DNA of 64,000 bases from Ceratothoa steindachneri (Eukaryota > Arthropoda > Malacostraca > Isopoda > Cymothoidae), in NCBI GenBank assembly GCA_963969495.1, contig OZ018328.1, positions 1,736,001 through 1,800,000 of the forward strand, given 5' to 3'. Positions 23,594 through 33,665 of this stretch are shown here, in pieces (position 1 is the stretch's first letter; each line of letters starts with the position of its first letter). Below the pieces are notes generated by a model. The model did not search any database. It saw nothing but the letters and a program-made list of their open reading frames with translations, and was not told where the DNA came from. The translations under genes were made by a program, and so were the position numbers.

Positions 23594-23656
23594 CCTTTTA
23601 TTATCCAATATTTCTTCAATAAATATATTCTTTTCATTAGTTATGTCTCTATCCAT
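23594..23656 (-). CDS. First coding exon of an unrecognised host gene
   Basis: On the minus strand an ATG in good context (A at -3, G at +4) opens 21 codons, starting MDRDITNEKN and ending in AAAAGG directly before a GTAAGT donor (23593-23588). The exon ends in phase 0. A possible acceptor (CCCCTTAG) lies just upstream at 23673-23677, so about 16 nt of 5' UTR may share this exon. The peptide is rich in E, I, N and K. The next two exon candidates on the same strand also start and end in phase 0, which is the main reason to call this a gene. I do not recognise the product. Acidic leader regions of this kind occur ahead of zinc-finger arrays in some animal transcription factors, but no finger is visible here. 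Confidence 0.55.
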
Positions 23657-23672
23657 ATTTACTCCAAGATTC

Positions 23673-24324
23673 CTAAGGGGATATTTTATAAATTCGCTAT
23701 CTATGAGTTAATGATGGATAAACTTCTTTCATATACCAGAGTCCTTTAAGGTTTCCTATATATATTTCAGCTATACTGTCTTTACAAATAATCTTAGGGT
23801 GAGAGAGCAAAAATAGAGTGATTGAGCAATCAGATGTCATAAGTCACCTTTCTGAAAAACTTTCAAAAATATGTATAAACATAAGAGAAGGTTAAGGCCC
23901 AGTCAAGCAAAAATCAGACAAAGATAAGCAACATCAGGTGTGATTAGTTAGTACATTAAATGCCAATTCAAGCCATCTCAATGGTGCTCCATATATTATA
24001 ATGACCTGTAGTTTAGATTCCACATAATCTGCGGATCGTCAACTAAGCCATAACCACAGAAATCTCAGACATTTGACAAACATTAGACTAATTTAAAAGA
24101 AGAGAAATAATAAAAGGAGACAAAAATAAAAATATCTGACATTGATAGAAAAAAAAGCACACTCAGGTGCTGGAGGGAGACCATCTCATTGTAATAGTGC
24201 TCTAGGAGTAATATTCCAATCCAATTCTGCAACTCAAGAATTTTTCCATGATACCTTCTTGAATTGTCATGAGATGCCTAATTTACAGTCACATTTTTGT
24301 TTTTTATGTTATTTTTAGTTTCCA
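23673..24324. other. Region upstream of host exon 1
   Basis: AT-rich sequence upstream (in gene sense) of the first coding exon. It would hold either an intron behind a 5' UTR exon or a promoter. I see no clear TATA box or CpG-rich stretch. At 24190-24260 a stretch with CTAGGAGTAATATT resembles a unit of the fold-back element that follows. Confidence 0.4.
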
Positions 24325-25265
24325 CATGGTTTAGGCTACTAAGGCCTCTGTAATATTGCTTTCTATCATTGTACTAGTTTCCTAGGAGTAATATTTTGAT
24401 GGCAGAGATGGTCTATCACAGGTTATACAGTCACAAATAGACAATACTTGAGGCTGAAACAATAATTCTTCTCCCATACCACCTTGAAATGCTAACACTT
24501 GTGTGCTCATTTCACTATTTATTTGAGAAATTTGTAATAAGTTCGCTTGTGTGTTTATGGTTAATTTCCAGAACATCTCCAGAAATTTTGTGGTATAAAA
24601 TATATTTTTCTGACATTTTAAGCAATTTACAGAGACAATGATGATTATAAATCTCTAACTTGACATAACGTCATAATAAGGTTGTTAGGTTAGTGATTTA
24701 TGATCATTGTCTCAGAAAAATTGCTTACTTTTAGTGGTAGCTGTGCTCACATAATGTGAAGCTAACTCGATGCTAAGCCTAAAAATGTCAGAAAAATCCT
24801 GGTGGTGTTCTGGAAATTTACCTTTAGTTTTGTTATTTCTATTACACCATTCAGAACTAAAAGGGTTAACTAATATTAGCATTAAAAACAAATGCAGGAG
24901 TGTAACTAAAGCCATTACATAGAACTTTGTCTGACTCTTAAATAAAAGGTGAAATGCGAGTACATTAGTCCGACTCATAGCATTTCAAGATGGCATCATA
25001 GAATTATTGTTTCAGCATCGAGTTGAAATATTGTCTATTTATGACTTTATTACGTGATGGACAGTCTCCACCATTGAAATATTATCCTAGGATACTATTA
25101 CAATATTACATACAGACTTTAGTAGCCAGAAGAATTATTGTTTCAGGATCAGGTTGAAATATTGTTTATTTGTGACTTATTATGTGTGATAGAGCCTCTC
25201 CACCATCAAAATATTATGATACTATTATGATACAAAGCAATGTTATAAGCTTTATTAGCCTAAAA
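24325..25265. repeat. Fold-back element with long imperfect inverted repeats
   Basis: The left arm from 24325 (GGCTACTAAGG...AATATTGCTTTCTATCAT...ATTTTGATGG...CAATAATTC) is matched in reverse complement by the right side (GAATTATTGTTTCAG...CATCAAAATATT...AAAGCAATGTTATAAGC...TTAGCC) ending at 25265. Pairing continues inward through TTTCCAGAACA/TGTTCTGGAAA and AAGCAATTTACAGAGACAATGA, paired with its complement at 24702-24727, to a centre near 24672. The right side also has the outer unit twice (25003-25125 and 25128-25265). No coding capacity. A non-autonomous DNA transposon is the likeliest identity. Confidence 0.7.
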
Positions 25266-25639
25266 CACATGCACTACTATTATTCAAAATCACCTAATTT
25301 TTTAGACTTCTATGCATTTGCACAAAAAAATAGTCAGATTTAAATAAAACATCAAATATGCCATTATAATTTTTTTTTACTTTTAAACTAGAGTTGGGAC
25401 CTTTAGCAAATAATTACTCAGCTGTTAAAAGAGAATGATGGACTAATATATATAATAAAAAACACCCTAAATTTGATCAAATATTCTTTAGAGAAGATTA
25501 TAGGCATAAATTTTCAGTGATAAAAAAAGGCAGGAAATAATGATGTTATAAAAGATGGCAAATCACTTAATCCTAGTAAGATAACTATAAAAAAGATATT
25601 GGTTTTAGAGATGAGCCTAAAACAACAGATGGTGAGAAT
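25266..25639. other. AT-rich sequence, nothing recognised
   Basis: No open frame, tandem repeat or similarity to the other families in the window was noticed. Some of it (25490-25640) may be a very old CR1-B relative continuing into the next feature. Confidence 0.4.
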
Positions 25640-25735
25640 AATTATAGTATATTTATCTTAGATAAACATAAATTGATTAAGGAATCTCAACAGTTTTAAA
25701 AGGGCAAATCGTGTTTTTACTCATTCACTGTGGTT
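25640..25735 (+). pseudogene. Ancient CR1-B-like RT remnant
   Basis: The translation around 25665 reads DKHKLIKESQ, followed by a stop and KGKSC. This matches the CR1-B copy at 56030-56090 (DKHKLIKESQHGFSKGKSCLTN), part of the RT N-terminal half. Only this short block is clear. Confidence 0.45.
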
Positions 25736-25889
25736 TTCATTATTTTTATGCCTTTTCTACCAAGTGCAATTATGAAAGTGGTTGAAAATATAATAAAGCA
25801 TGGGAATAAAAGTTTGTGCAGGTGGTTAAAGCTAGTGATGGGAATGAAAATGCTTTTTTACAAATATTGTTGGGTGGCTTTAACACCAT

Positions 25890-26045
25890 AAAATAACAAT
25901 TTCATGAATGACAAATGGGACAAGGGCCCATCAAAGGTCATCCGCATCTGTCAAAACCCTCCCACAAACTGCATCCATAGGATAGTAGTGTCAGATCATG
26001 CATCTACCATATACAATTTGATCATACATCTACAATATACAATTG
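25890..26045 (-). mobile_element. 3'-end remnant of a CR1-A element
   Basis: Sequence TGACAAATGGGACAAGGGCC and the following TCAAAGGTCATCCGCAT match the 3'-terminal block of CR1-A copies at 53318 and 57567. So do the downstream CATCCATAGGAT and CATCTACAATATACAATT blocks. No coding part survives. Confidence 0.65.
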
Positions 26046-26259
26046 TATATTAAGTGACCAATTGGTCCCCACCACAAAAATGGCAGCAAGGGCTGATATG
26101 AGTACCAACCAAAACAAAATGGCCATGTGAAAGTCTTGTGTTGCTAATGCAAATATGGCAAAAGGCCACCTATAAAGCACAATAGTCTGTGAAGGCTCGA
26201 GGGCTAAGAGCGAACAGATTTTTAACATTATATAATTTATATGATGAAAACCAACCCCA

Positions 26260-27500
26260 TTCATCCTGTCACAACTGAAAAATATATTCTCTTATAGAGG
26301 GAAAGAATTCTTGGAAAGGCAGAGCAGTGTTCTCCAGGGACACAGAATAGGCTGAACATGCCAGCAGCCAGTTGCAGATTTCTGTGACTAAGGGATGGCA
26401 AGCATAAAGAGTGGATTGCTTGTAAAACACTCCTAGAGTCAGAGAAGATGACCAAATCTTTAAAAGGTAAAATTTGGATTAATCTAAAAGCTAAAAGAAG
26501 GGGTTAAAGTTCAGCAGTAAAAATAGAAGCTGCCAGCAGCAAAAACAATGTTAAAAACTGTCCTGAGTAGGTAACTGCAGCACCCATGCCACTGTCTGAC
26601 TTAGAGCCATCCATGTATATTGGGCAGTGTTGTGTATGTAAGGTATGCTCGAGGAATAGGCTCTTAAGGGAGAAAGGATCCACAGACAACTTGTCCAGGC
26701 TCCACATACTGGTACAAACTGTGGGAGGTGGAGTACCCAACTAGGGATCGGGGTCAATGGGAGGGCAAAGACCCTTAAAGCAACCAGGTTGGAGAGATGA
26801 TCTCCTATCCAGAGATTCAAGGAGCGGGGTAAAGACAGCAACCTATAGAATGCCACCAATGACTCGGCAGCATACAGGCATCTGTAAACCACTGATACAG
26901 GGGCCTGCTGCACACAGAGTTATAGCATACAGATCTGGAGTCAATGATAGGGCAAGAGGAGCACCCCAATCTCAGAGTAAAGACTATTGACCGGACAAGT
27001 GCGGAAGGCTCCACTGGAAAGACAAACGCCAGTTGCGAATGGGGTTCAGCATTTTAAGGGCTGAGGGAGAAACTGAGAAGTAAATTTGGCACCCATAGTC
27101 CAATTTGAGTTGGATGAGGGCACTGTATAAAGTCCACAGTGTTTGACGATCACTGCCCCACAAAGTGTGGGAGAGGACTTTCAAAATGTCTAGAGCCCGC
27201 AGACAGCCCGTTCAAAGATGGCGTAAGTATCATAACCAGGATAGCTAGGGATCAAGAGTTACACCCAGAAACTGGAACTCAGAGACAAACTATCTCTACA
27301 CCTTGTAGGGAGATAGATGGCAGAACAAGAGCCCCTCTACCCCGGTGGAAATACATTGCCTTGGTTTTGCTCATGGAAAAGCAGAATCCCCCAAGTTGTG
27401 ACTTTTTAAGACTGCAGCCGATGTGCTGCTGATGGAAGGTGAGGTGAGGAACAGTATAGTACCAAGTCATCAATGAACAGGTTCGCTGATACACCCTCTG
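26260..27500 (-). mobile_element. I-B: second I-like element, RT to RNase H
   Basis: Minus-strand remnant distinct from I-A. The catalytic box LFIDDLVLYC is at about 27450-27480, followed by FSMSKTKAMYFHRGRGAL, then the thumb SALIQLKLDYGCQIYF (27130). RNase H shows CPIYMDGSKSDSGMGAAV (26630) and VIFSDSRSVLQAIHSL (26450). CVPGE (26340) replaces the usual CWVPGH. Frame shifts occur between blocks. The motif order is that of I-group ORF2. Confidence 0.7.
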
Positions 27501-27504
27501 GATG

Positions 27505-27645
27505 TATCGGTGGATGCACTGAGAGCTGTTGGCGACTGAGGAAGGCGCCGGGCTAACAGGTACAGGCGAATAATGCCCTGTGCACAGTGTGGAGAGAGTG
27601 GCATCTCCCCAGAATCGACAATAGGCTCTCAAAACATAAAACACT
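27505..27645 (-). mobile_element. I-A fragment inside the I-B RT
   Basis: The stretch CTGAGAGCTGTTGGCGACTG and the following text match the I-A RT-RNase H connection (compare 15605-15730). It lies between the I-B motifs EEGVP (27670) and FIDD (27450), which are normally only about 30 codons apart, so it interrupts the I-B RT. Boundaries are approximate. Confidence 0.55.
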
Positions 27646-27716
27646 GCCCAAGGAACTCCCTCCTCTTGGGGTTGCAGGTCAGAGTAGGTGTCTCCAACAC
27701 ACACTTTATTTTAATG

Positions 27717-28235
27717 TTTTAATTTTATGAGCCCATCTAGTGACTGCCTAATTGGGCATAAGTCGCCCTACACAACACAGCCTAATACTAGGCCATATTA
27801 TAAACAATAACAAAAACAATATGTAAATAACAAATAATAAAAAGGACAAAGGCTAAAAAATATAACAAGAAAACAAAGCAAAAAAGTAAGAAGGAAGTGA
27901 GCTCCAGCATCAGGGGATAGGCCCGCCTCCCCCTGGCACAGGAACATGGGACCAAACAAAATGAATGGTCAATAAAGTGGGAGGCCAGGTTCTTCCAAAA
28001 AGTCATATAGTCCACAAGTCTGTGTGGACGAATCTGTCCTGAATACAAGTAGTAATGACCCTGCTCTCCTGGTACCGGGCCAGGTAATGTGCATGAAGAT
28101 CACCCAGACTGGGACATTCAATAACAATGTGCAAAACAGTCTGGGGAACAACGCAGTCATCACTCCATCAAATAGCGGTGCTTCGCATGAGTGTGTCCAA
28201 TTTGGAGATGACAGAAAGCAAGCTGAAGTCATCAC
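27717..28235 (-). mobile_element. I-A 3'-end fragment
   Basis: Starts with a T-rich tail and GAGCCCATCTAGTGACTGCC, the I-A 3' UTR, then A-rich sequence and the ORF2 C-terminus (28235-27969: CFLSSPNWTHSCEAPLFDGV, corresponding to the segment after RNase H in copy D). 5'-truncated at about 28235. Confidence 0.72.
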
Positions 28236-28768
28236 AGTGTGGTGGATGGCTGATGTGTGAATGGAGAGTATATTTGGGAGCCACTCTCTCCATTTTGTCT
28301 GCTATGGATTTTTCACCACTTTTCATTGTTAATGGTAGAAGAGTGCGAGTGTTACTAGGAATGGGGGTTGGGAAAGACAAGGCTGTAAATAGAAATTAGT
28401 AGTGTAGATTGTTTTTGCTCATTTTTCTATGTGGTTTAAAAAAGAAATTCTCTTATTGCATGATACATATTTTGCCTATAAGATTCTTGCATAAAAATCA
28501 GCCCCCCCCCCCCCAGCCCCTTTGGCTACTGAAATCTTTTGTCAAGGCTCAAAAGCCCACTTAATTTTTCTACAAATATCAGTTGGCTGACCTTGCTGCA
28601 GTTCTTAGGGTTTTTTGCAAGTTCCCTGGAGCCCATTCTTGGCTTGCACCCCAAGATACTGCTGACCATTAGATCAATTTGGTTCCACTAGCTCAGCCAA
28701 TTGTGTAAGGGGGCTGCCATGAGACACTCTAGCGGAAGCCAGAGCTGGTTCCTTTTAGAAAGACATCT
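28236..28768. other. Unassigned sequence with a poly-C run
   Basis: No gene or known element was recognised. A run of 13 C lies at 28502-28514. The last bases (ATCT, 28765-28768) are the left target-site duplicate of the following LTR. Confidence 0.45.
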
Positions 28769-29582
28769 TGTAGCGGGCTGAAAATATATCCTCTAACCCC
28801 AATCGATCCAACCCGCTTCCTACACTAATTTGGACATGAAAAATTCAAGGGAGAAATTAAATGGATTGGATATAGAGTCCTTTATTTTCAAAAAATATGG
28901 TGTAAATATTTACAAGAGATATGAGGTAGATAAATTTGAGATCTCATTACTTATAAAAAAAACAATCCTAATTATGAATGCTAGCAAAAAGATAAAAAAT
29001 AATCGATCCTATTACCAAACAAAATCCTATATACAAACAACTAAATGAACCATACAAAAGAGGCCTAATAAGCATATAACTAAATCCAAACAAACAGAAA
29101 AAGCCTCATGTGGTACCCCCAGGAGGAAGTCCTACCGGCTGCCACTCGAGTGTTCACAATAATTTGGTACGTATGAGAAAAGGCTAGACACCTCCGAGCT
29201 CATGAAATGATTATTATTGCAATCTGGTGGCATATTGAGGCTATATAAAAGCCTTCCTCCTTCCAAATGGGACATAAAAAATCTTTAGTTAAGTTACTTC
29301 GAATCCTACAATCTCTGCTACTCTTTACAAATTGAAGGATTATTCTGTTGAATTTTCGCAAAAATAAGAACCAACAATTTGCTGATGAAGAGAAAAAAAA
29401 AACATTTTACACCAAAAAATGAAAATCAAATATATATATATATACAAGCTGGTTCTCTTCCTTAACAGGAAGAGCTTCGGTACACAGGCACCCCTGCGGG
29501 GTGTGGCCTAGAGCCTTATTTGCTAATCTTAACTGCCTTTTTTAATCCCCTTTATAGAATCTTTATTTTAACACCTTCTTCT

Positions 29583-29617
<35 letters not shown>

Positions 29618-29930
29618 TTCTTCCTCCTCTTCTTCCTCCTCTTCTTCTTCTTCTCCTTCTTCTTCTTCTCCTTTTTCTTCTTCTTCTTCTTCTCCTTCTT
29701 CTTCTTCTTCTTATAAAGGAATTATTAGAAATAACTGATAAAAAAATTAAATCTACTTCGGTGACAACCGAACTAAAAGAAAAAATCTTATTCAAACCTT
29801 CAAAAAATCTTGTTCTTAAAATATAGGGTTATGGATATCAACAAAAACATTCTTACAGAGGGAGGGAGAGGGTATTGGGAAAGGGGTGGGAGAATGGCTG
29901 TTCACATACCCTCACATTCACTCCACCACA
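28769..29930 (-). mobile_element. Solo LTR of GypOTU (1162 bp)
   Basis: On the plus strand it starts TGTAGCGGGCTG and ends CTCCACCACA, the reverse complement of the GypOTU LTR ends (TGTGGTGGAG...GCTACA) seen at 52420-53301. It is flanked by ATCT on both sides (28765-28768 and 29931-29934). No internal region is attached, so it is a solo LTR left by recombination between two LTRs. It contains a TTC-rich microsatellite that lengthens it relative to the 784- and 882-bp copies. Confidence 0.85.
29574..29712. repeat. (TTC)n microsatellite, interrupted
   Basis: About 140 bases of TTC units with interspersed TCC, inside the solo LTR. Plus-strand frames give poly-serine and minus-strand frames poly-arginine; neither is a gene. 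Confidence 0.95.
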
Positions 29931-29934
29931 ATCT

Positions 29935-30304
29935 TACCCTCCCATTTTCCACCCTTTTCCTACTCACTTCCCACAGATTGAAGAAAGCCTGATAATTTTT
30001 CATGGAGTCTGTAACTTGCAGTTATTGTAAGGCTGATGTAGCTATTAGAACTCCATATACTTTTTGGCTTGCCATTAGTCCAACAGAGATGTCTCACCAT
30101 TTTTGATAAATATTAAGTCTATATATTATCATTTCCAGTGTATATTTTCTTGATGAAATAAATTAGCTAAGGAGGTAGGTTGCATATCTGTCGCCTTTGC
30201 TGCCAGAAGTGGACCTTTGATTACCCAACAGTTTGAGTCCTGAACCCGAATGAAAAGGGTGTGGGATGTACATTATATCCCGCCACAGGTAAGCACAGTG
30301 TGCA
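29935..30304. other. Unassigned sequence between solo LTR and I-A copy H
   Basis: No recognisable gene. Its start (ATCTTACCCTCCC) is the sequence that followed ATCT before the LTR inserted. Confidence 0.4.
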
Positions 30305-30984
30305 AACTGACCCTCTCTTGGGACTTGGGGCCATCCATATACACTGGACAGTTCTAGCATGATGCGAAGTATGCTCCAAATAGGCCGAACACAATACTTC
30401 CAGTACTTTGGGAGCAGTGGAGTAGCGAAAAAGTCAAAGATGGTACCATCCAGGGTGGCATCCTGGGCAGAATCAGAGGCGCCATTGGCCTAAGAGCTAT
30501 CTCGAGCTCTTGAAGGAATTGCCTAGCCCTAAACCCAGAGGGCTTAGTGTATGACTGGTGTCTCTCAGCGAATAGGCACAGTCGAGAACACCTGCAGATG
30601 CACTGAGAGCTGTTGGCAACTGAGGGAGGCACTGGGATCGCAGGTACACACAAATTATGCACTGTGCACAGCGCAGAATGAGTGGCATGTCCCCTGCAAT
30701 GACAATTAGGCTCTCAATGGAGGATGTGCGGAAGTCACCAGGCAAATGCGAGTGTGGTGGATCGAGTCCATTTTCCGCAATACATGCTCAGCTGTGCATG
30801 TACAAAACAAAGTATAGTAAACCCTTGATATAATGAACCTTAATATAATGAATTTCATATATAACAAACCAAATTTCCTAGCCGAACTCCATCGGATTTA
30901 AGAACTGAAGTTCATTAAATCCGATGGTTGGTTCGGTCGTCAGGACCCACAAAACACCAGCCCCACCTCACAACTTTCAAGGGT

Positions 30985-31500
30985 TGAGGCAGCCAGGGCA
31001 GTGCAGTTGCTAGCCCAAGCTGGACAGGGGACAGGCAATGAAGAGGAGATTGAGGAGTGGCTGGAGGGGGATGCTTCTATGCCAGGATACCACCATCAGA
31101 CAGAGGAAGAAATTGTTGAAGAAATAACTTCCTCTCTGGAGGAGGAACCAGAGGAAGAGGAACAGCAGCAGCAGCAGCCTCCTAAGGCTTCTCTGCCTGC
31201 ATGTCTGGATGCAGTTGACACTCTGATGTCTGTGGCAGATACTTATAGTGCTTCAAATAATCCGGTTGAATTTAATGAAGCAGCAGCAGGAGAAGACGGC
31301 GCAGAAGAAGATCTCTGCCTTCTTCAAACCTGTCCCCTCACCTGTTGGCAAGAGGAAGAGGGCCGACTCAGAGACCTCCAATGTTTCTGCATCATCTGTA
31401 TCATCTATCAGCCTACCCAGCAGCAGCACAACTTCCCCTATACCACCTATCATACCAGAGCTACCTAAAAAATTTTTGACACCTCAGATGATGAAGTGTA

Positions 31501-31515
<15 letters not shown>
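30985..31515 (+). pseudogene. C-terminal tail of a pogo-like transposase
   Basis: The first frame (from 31001) is acidic: EEEIEEWLEGDASMPGY, HHQTEEEIVEEI, a poly-E/Q stretch and LDAVDTLMSVADTYS. The reading then shifts by one or two bases near 31270 to KQQQEKTAQKKISAFFKPVP and a basic, Ser/Pro-rich end with GKRKR. QKKISAFF fits the PCNA-binding (PIP) consensus Q-x-x-[ILM]-x-x-[FY]-[FY]. The DNA-binding HTH and the DDD catalytic domain are missing. An acidic tail is usual for pogo/Tigger transposases. Whether the two frames were once one depends on a frameshift that I infer. Confidence 0.6.

Positions 31516-31570
<55 letters not shown>
31503..31570. repeat. (TG)n microsatellite
   Basis: About 33 uninterrupted GT units directly after the transposase tail, inside the pogo-like element. 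Confidence 0.97.
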
Positions 31571-31572
<2 letters not shown>

Positions 31573-33483
31573 TCTACCAGAGATTTTTTAAAGTTTTTAA
31601 TGTACATATGTACATATACTAGTAGTATACCAAATAAAGCCTCACCTTACCAGTCCTGTGATTATTCGCCCTCCCTTGTGTGTGAGTGATGTTCCGACCA
31701 GCCTGAGTGAGTGTTGGTGTGTCACATGTCTCCTACAGCGCAAGGTTCATATCAATACTATGTTGTGTAGTCCACTTAACTTTATTAGTAATATTAGTAA
31801 TTACATATGTATTACATAACCATGCAATACAGTCTTTATAAACATATCTACGTATACAGATTAACGAATGAACCATTGGATATAACAAACTTTGTTCATT
31901 ATTTCCATCGCTTTTAACGACCATCAGGTTTAACAAACTTTCAGCTTTAATGAACGACCCTCCGCCCCATATAGTTCATTATAGCGAGGGGGTTTACTGT
32001 ATCAATAAAAAATAAGGCAGTAGCCCTCTTAGCGCCACAGGCACTGCACATCACAGAAGGAAGAATATCCATGGTGCAGGTACAAAAGACCCTAAGGCTG
32101 CGAATATGCAGTTGCTAGCCCACCACTTCCAGGAAAACACTATTTAGAAACAAGTCTGGGTCAGGGTGGGGTCGTGGATGGTGGCACAAGTGCACCACCT
32201 TAGTCTTGGCCAAGGAAAACTGAAGCCTGTGCTCTTCCACATATCGATAGATGCAGTTTAATGCCTGTTGGAGTCAACGCTCCAGAGTTGGCATCTGGGC
32301 CAACTCAGATTGAAAGGTCATCCACATGGAGCATAGCGAGAACACCTTCTGGCAGCACTGAGGTGATTCCTTTGATGCTAAGGGGCAAAGAGTGTGACAT
32401 TGAGAACACTTCCCTGTGGGATCGTCCAACCCATACGTGTAATCAATGATCTAGCAAAAATTCAAGTGTCAGGATTGGGAGGCATCTCCTCCCCATCGTA
32501 TGGATTAAAAAACACTGTGTCGATGTGCTGTCTACGAAGGAAGGCCTCGCAGACAGCATTTTCTAGTTGGAGCAGAGTATCCAACGCGGTGTAACTTGTG
32601 GAAGATGCACCATACAGAAGACCGATGGACTCCGCTATCCAGAAAAAAAACTAATCTAACATTTACCAATTTCTCCATCAACCTGCACACACAGGAGGTT
32701 AGAAAGATTGGGCAGAAATGGGCCGTTGAAGCAGGTATCGAAGCATGGTGTATGGGACATCATCCGGACCAGGGGTCGTGTCCACACACGAAGGAACGAG
32801 AGCGGAATGCAACTCACTCAAAGTAAACCTGTCGATGAACGGTTCTCCACCTCTGAAGGTAAAGTCCAGTCGGCAGCCTTCCATGATATCAAGATGCACC
32901 TTGAATGCTGGCAGAGCAGCCTCCTTGCTAGAGAATGCGGTCACAAAAAATTCTGCCAGTGACACAGGGTCCGAGATTCTGGTCCCACCCATTCTTCTGG
33001 AGAACGGGAAGGGGGTAGTGCGAGAACTTACCAGAATCCTTTTGACTCGCTTCCACACCTCAGCTAGAGGAGTCTTCCCAATAAGTGAACACACATATGC
33101 CCAACAAGAAGAGCGGTGTGCATGCTTCGAAACATAGCCCTAGCTAGCTTGACGAGATTCACCAACAGTGAAAGCCTTCGGGCGGCACTTATAGCACATA
33201 CTAGGCTGACCACCACGGGAGCAGTCGGTGTGCAAAGCAGCCAGATGTTCCAGTAATAGTAATTAGGCCCACAGCGATGATGTTACCAGAGAAAAACTCA
33301 ATGGCCTCATCTACAGACCTAAACTCCTTGACTGAGATTTATGAAATCAGTTATTTCCTGAAATGAGGACCACAAAGCTTGTGTCAAGCACCACTGGTGT
33401 GGCCTCACAAGCAGCAGTGACCCAGAAAATATTTTAATGGGAAAGTGATCTCTACCATGGAGGTCATCGACTATCCCTTACCC

Positions 33484-33665
33484 TGTGGTGGAGCGAATGT
33501 GAGTCTGTGTGTGAAGGGCCATTCTCCCACCCCTTTTCCCAATACCCTCTCCCTCCCTCTGTAAGAATGTATGTGTGAATGGGAATGGGGTTTTTTTATG
33601 TTTTTATATATAATATAAATTGACTTTCATGTTTTGTATAAAATGTATTTTCTCTTCTCAGCTAA
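33484..33665 (+). mobile_element. GypOTU LTR start fragment
   Basis: Begins TGTGGTGGAGCGAATGTGAG, identical to the GypOTU LTR 5' end, and continues through GGCCATTCTCCCACCCCTTT and GTAAGAATG. Similarity fades at about 33665; the sequence from there to 33896 is not recognised. It interrupts I-A copy H. Orientation is opposite to the neighbouring GypOTU copy 1. Confidence 0.75.

Larger units (their letters stand above)
30815..31999 (+). mobile_element. Pogo/Tigger-like DNA transposon, internally deleted
   Basis: Terminal inverted repeats: left TAGTAAACCCTTGATATAAT, right (reverse complement) CAGTAAACCCCCTCGCTATA, flanked by TA on both sides (30813-30814 and 32000-32001), within I-A copy H. TA duplication and CAGTAAACCC-type ends fit the pogo branch of Tc1/mariner. 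Only the transposase C-terminus is left. A small palindrome (CATCGGATTTAA at 30889, TTAAATCCGATG at 30915) lies near the left end. Confidence 0.75.
30305..33483 (-). mobile_element. I-A copy H, split by a pogo-like element
   Basis: Minus-strand I-A copy: 30305-30814 (RNase H start and the connection region) continues at 32000-33483 (RT, linker, start of endonuclease). RT traces include 33094-32699 (SLAEFFVTAFSSKEAALPAF, FTLSELHSALVPS) and nucleotide identity to the thumb and FVDD region at 32240-32340. The catalytic region is badly shortened near 32450-32520. Both ends are truncated. The high end stops where a GypOTU LTR fragment begins. Confidence 0.75.

Noticed and set aside
24325..25265. 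CRISPR-like or satellite array
   Set aside because: The repeated units are inverted and few, not regularly spaced direct repeats; the sequence context is eukaryotic.
26022..26264. 80-codon minus frame rich in hydrophobic residues
   Set aside because: No similarity to the adjacent I-B RNase H, no splice sites; it overlaps the CR1-A 3' remnant and looks accidental.
29520..29795. Long poly-serine (plus) and poly-arginine (minus) frames
   Set aside because: Direct product of the TTC microsatellite inside a solo LTR; no other coding evidence.
31507..31689. Poly-Val/Cys frame
   Set aside because: Translation of the (TG)n repeat.
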